61,446 bases of DNA from Bacillota bacterium. Lineage in GTDB: Bacteria; Bacillota; Limnochordia; Limnochordales; Limnochordaceae. Within the stretch, counting starts at the first letter, position 1, and every line of letters starts with the position of its first letter. The stretch is taken from contig PIUA01000018.1 of NCBI GenBank assembly GCA_017577405.1, positions 1 through 61,446 on the forward strand. The letters run 5' to 3'. The position numbers and the translations under genes are program-made. This document shows positions 59,143 to 61,446 of this stretch, in pieces. Under the pieces are notes generated by a model that saw only the letters and a program-made list of their open reading frames with translations, was not told the DNA's origin and did not search any database.

Positions 59143-60216
59143 TCAGAAGCCCAGGGTGGCCTGGACCGCCACCTCCTGGACCTTCTTCGACTCGCTGTTC
59201 AAGCCGACGCCCACGTCGAGCTGGCCGATGAACAGGTTGAGGCCGAGGCCTGCCCGGATCTGGGCCAGGTCACCGTCGAGGGCGCCGTCCTTCAGGGGAT
59301 GGATGTACCCGCCCCGGAGGGCCACCAGGCCGAGGATCCGCCACTCGCCCCCCACGTGGAGAAGCTGGTCACTGTCCAGGTCCGCCGCGAGGGTCAGGCC
59401 CAGAAGAGGCGGGGTGGCCTGAACGCCTACCTGCCAGCTCGCTTCGGGGGTCTCTCGGTCGACGCCCTTCCACGTGGTGGTGTTGACCACGTCGTGGATC
59501 ACGGCGCCCGCGGTCAGCCAGGGGGTGAGGCCCAGCCGCGCGCCCAGGCGCAGGGCGAAGCCTTGGGCGGAGCCTTCAACACTGTCGTCGTCGTCTGTAG
59601 CAACATTATGGGTCCACTTTGCGTAGGTGCCGCTCACGTACGAGGCCGTCGCCCCCAGCCGCAGCTCACCCAAGGGCGGGAGAGAGACCACGGGAAAGCC
59701 GATGCCGGCTTGGATGGGCGTGAGCAGCTTGTATTCGGCGATCGCTTCCGTGTCGTCCGCGTCGATCCAGGCACCACCCGTTCCCTGGACCCCGTAGCCC
59801 AAGGCCACCGGCCCCAGACTGACCGCAGCCAACGCGCTCACGGGGATCTGGATCCTCTTCTCCGCTAGCTCCTCAAGCCTCTCAAAATCCTGATCATCCA
59901 AAGCCTCCGCGAGCTCCCGGAGGTCCGAGAGCTGGTTCAGGTTCTGACCCACCAGGGAGCCGTAAAGCTGGAAACGCTTCAGGCCCAGCGCGGCCGGGTT
60001 CCAGTACAGGGCCGACGCGTCGTCGACCACCGCGACGAAGGCCCCACCCATCCCGTACGCCCGGGCGCTGGGCGGCGGCGGGGAGAGCAAGCTGTCGGCC
60101 CACGCTGGGGCGGCCAGGACCAAGGTCAGCATGAGCCCCATGAACAGCCTTGCCAGCCCTAGGGCTCGGGAACGTAGGGCGTTGGCCCCACGACGGGACC
60201 GGGATCGGTCGATCAT
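59143..60216 (-). CDS. Predicted outer-membrane beta-barrel protein
   Basis: The 357-residue protein has a signal peptide (LARLFMGLMLTLVLAAPAWA) and then the motif SARAYGMGGAFVAVVDDASA, LYWNPAALG, common at the start of outer-membrane barrels of the FadL/PorV/TraF-like groups. The rest alternates polar and hydrophobic residues in strands (LGELRLGATASYVSG, QLDVGVGLNSESK) and ends VAVQATLGF, a C-terminal Phe as in the beta-signal recognised by BamA. Such a protein makes sense only with an outer membrane. The ATG at 60216 follows GGGTGG; its cargo is unknown. Confidence 0.75.
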   Translation of the reverse strand: MIDRSRSRRGANALRSRALGLARLFMGLMLTLVLAAPAWADSLLSPPPPSARAYGMGGAFVAVVDDASALYWNPAALGLKRFQLYGSLVGQNLNQLSDLRELAEALDDQDFERLEELAEKRIQIPVSALAAVSLGPVALGYGVQGTGGAWIDADDTEAIAEYKLLTPIQAGIGFPVVSLPPLGELRLGATASYVSGTYAKWTHNVATDDDDSVEGSAQGFALRLGARLGLTPWLTAGAVIHDVVNTTTWKGVDRETPEASWQVGVQATPPLLGLTLAADLDSDQLLHVGGEWRILGLVALRGGYIHPLKDGALDGDLAQIRAGLGLNLFIGQLDVGVGLNSESKKVQEVAVQATLGF

Positions 60217-60527
60217 GGTCTCCACCCTTTCTTCCAACACTCAGGGGTGTTCCGCCCCAGACGGGGCCAGCCGGTCTTCATTTCGGCGGCGTGTGGTGTC
60301 GAGTTGAGTGGGGAATTGGCAAATGGCTTCGAGTTGGGTCGGATCCCTCCTGCTGCCAACCCTTTCCCCTCGAGAATGGCGGAATCTTCGGCATGGCCGC
60401 AGGCGAGAAGACCTTCGCAGCGGGCGGCCTCGCCTTTGATGAGGAAAGAGGGGGCGGGCGTGGAAGAGTGGCCAGGAACCGGTGGAGAGACCCCGGCTTA
60501 CGTAGGGGATGAGCAGGAGGTGGGCCG
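60217..60527. other. Intergenic region between divergent genes
   Basis: No gene or clear promoter is recognised. A small repeat AACACTC...GGGTGTT lies at 60236-60252. It must contain start signals for both the outer-membrane gene (-) and the enolase-type gene (+). Confidence 0.35.
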
Positions 60528-61446
60528 GTGCGCCTCGAGGCCGTCGTCTTGCGGGAGGTGGTCCTGCCCCTTTTGGCCCCCTTTGAAGGGGCGGCGGTGC
60601 AGGCGGCCCGGAAGCGGTTCGTGCTGGTGGAGGCCCGGGCCGGGGGCCAGGCAGGGTGGGGGGAGTGCGTGGCCCTGGAGACCCCCTTCTACACCTCGGA
60701 GACGGTGGAGACCGCCTGGCATATCCTCCACGACTTCTTGGCCCCGGCGGTCCTCCAGGGTGAGGTGAACCCGCCGAACCTGCCCGACGCCTTCCAGCGG
60801 GTGAAAGGCCACCCCATGGCCAAAGCGGCCCTGGAAACCGCCCTCTGGGACCTGGAGGCCCGGGTGCGCGGCCAGGCCTTGGCCGAAGTCTGGGGTGCCA
60901 ACCGGGAGGCGGTGCCGGCGGGGGTGAGCCTGGGCCTGGCCCCCAGCCTGGACGAGCTCTTCCGCCAGGTGGACCGGTTCCTGGAGCAAGGCTACCGCCG
61001 GGTGAAGGTGAAGGTGGTGCCCGGGCGGGATCTGGTGGTGTTGGAGGCCCTCCGGAACCGGTATGGGCCCATTCCCCTCATGGTGGACGCCAACGGCGCC
61101 TACACCTGGGAGGATCTCCCTCGGCTCCAGGCCATGGACGCCTTCGACCTGCTCATGATCGAAGAGCCCCTGGGCGAGGCCGATCTGGAGGCCTACGCCC
61201 GGCTCCAGGCTACCTTGCGGACCCCCATCTGCCTCGACGAGTCCCTGCCCCATCCCCGGGCGGTGCGGCGGGGGGGGGCCCCGGGAGGCGGCCCGGGGGG
61301 CCAACCGGGGCAGGGGGGGGTGGGGGGGGCGGCGGCGGCGCGGGAGATCGAGGCGGGCTGCCCGGGGGGGGGGGGGGGGCTGGGGGTCGGGGGGCTGGTC
61401 GGGTCGGGGGGGGGGGGGGGGGCGGGCCCCGGTCTCTTTGAAACAC
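60528..61446 (+). CDS. o-Succinylbenzoate synthase / N-acylamino acid racemase (MenC/NAAAR), cut at the contig end
   Basis: The frame begins GTG 60528, six bases after AGGAGGT, and shows the enolase-superfamily dimer: VVLREVVLPLLAPFEGAAV, YTSETVETAWHIL, AKAALETALWDLEARVRG, the barrel Lys motif YRRVKVKVVPGRD, metal ligands in LMVDANGAYTW, LLMIEEPLGEAD and CLDESLPHP. It ends at the window edge without a stop. After about 61262 the sequence turns to G-runs, but remains in frame. MenC makes menaquinone precursors; the racemase is the other possibility, which the sequence seen does not settle. Confidence 0.85.
   Translation, partial: MRLEAVVLREVVLPLLAPFEGAAVQAARKRFVLVEARAGGQAGWGECVALETPFYTSETVETAWHILHDFLAPAVLQGEVNPPNLPDAFQRVKGHPMAKAALETALWDLEARVRGQALAEVWGANREAVPAGVSLGLAPSLDELFRQVDRFLEQGYRRVKVKVVPGRDLVVLEALRNRYGPIPLMVDANGAYTWEDLPRLQAMDAFDLLMIEEPLGEADLEAYARLQATLRTPICLDESLPHPRAVRRGGAPGGGPGGQPGQGGVGGAAAAREIEAGCPGGGGGLGVGGLVGSGGGGGAGPGLFET
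61262..61440. other. Low-quality contig end: G-runs replacing real bases
   Basis: Runs of five to fifteen G are scattered through a coding frame with no frame loss. Recognisable family residues survive between runs: VGG, AAAAREIEAGC and VGGLVGSG, at the spacing expected of MenC/NAAAR. This looks like no-signal bases called as G, not biology. Confidence 0.8.

Noticed and set aside
61262-61440. A G-rich repeat or G-quadruplex region at the contig end
   Set aside because: The runs replace bases inside an otherwise continuous enolase-type frame, so a base-calling artefact is the better explanation.
1-61446. CRISPR arrays, insertion sequences, tRNA or rRNA genes
   Set aside because: I found no regularly spaced direct repeats, no transposase-like frames and no tRNA or rRNA signatures by reading the window.

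Overview
The window looks like a GC-rich chromosomal contig from a spore-forming but outer-membrane-bearing (diderm) Firmicute, most like Limnochordia or a related high-GC clostridial lineage. Spore formation is inferred from a YtfI/YtfJ (GerW-type) pair. A double membrane is inferred from a predicted outer-membrane beta-barrel with a C-terminal Phe, from four ABC substrate-binding proteins with no convincing lipobox, and from an Lnt-like acyltransferase. Regulation is typically Firmicute: sigma-A promoters with riboswitches for cobalamin, c-di-AMP and TPP. Taxonomy is an inference; no rRNA or marker protein is present. The last ~180 bases are a poly-G-corrupted contig end.

Layout. 0-3 kb: an Lnt-like gene, a small hypothetical gene, a PH-like membrane protein and a decayed permease. 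3.3-7 kb: a promoter and a four-carbon acid-sugar operon (KdgT-type permease, DUF1537 kinase, PdxA2). 7-11 kb: single genes (two methyltransferases, an NAD(P)-binding protein, a Dabb protein, a low-GC tail-anchored protein) and a decayed second copy of the lnt 5' end. 11.4-13.5 kb: a DUF6157 gene spliced to the head of a DUF59 gene, then a DUF2249/12-TM membrane protein/DUF59 operon behind a CRP/FNR-type palindrome. 13.8-18.3 kb: a GNAT, an MFS exporter, an SDR with an in-frame TAG, and a QueA-like gene; the MFS and SDR genes share a related structured leader. 18.4-24.4 kb: a two-component system with a Cys4 GAF sensor, then a cobalamin riboswitch ahead of nrdAB, whose beta subunit has the class Ic (Mn/Fe) signature. 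24.5-30.4 kb: GH3 glucosidase, ECF sigma/anti-sigma, ytfI-ytfJ. 30.5-33.6 kb: a glycine-betaine-type ABC transporter behind a c-di-AMP riboswitch and terminator. 34-42.7 kb: SAM by-product salvage (5'-deoxyadenosine/MTA/SAH deaminase, SAH hydrolase, MTA phosphorylase) beside a BMP-type nucleoside ABC importer. 42.7-47.7 kb: an iron/siderophore-type ABC transporter with two ATPases fused in one chain. 47.9-50.4 kb: a stretch of truncated genes. 50.4-61.4 kb: BdbC/DsbB, GNAT, a TPP-riboswitch thiBPQ operon, Nudix, macrodomain, S9 peptidase, outer-membrane protein, and a MenC/NAAAR-type enolase cut by the contig end.

How the genes fit together. Three transport operons are each under the riboswitch expected for their substrate or its physiology (TPP for thiamine, c-di-AMP for osmolytes, B12 for the B12-independent ribonucleotide reductase). 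The 18-24 kb block joins a putative redox-sensing kinase to an oxygen-tolerant reductase repressed by B12. The 34-42 kb block can recycle adenosine-type by-products of SAM chemistry and import nucleosides. At least nine gene remnants sit at boundaries between intact units, so this segment has been rearranged repeatedly.
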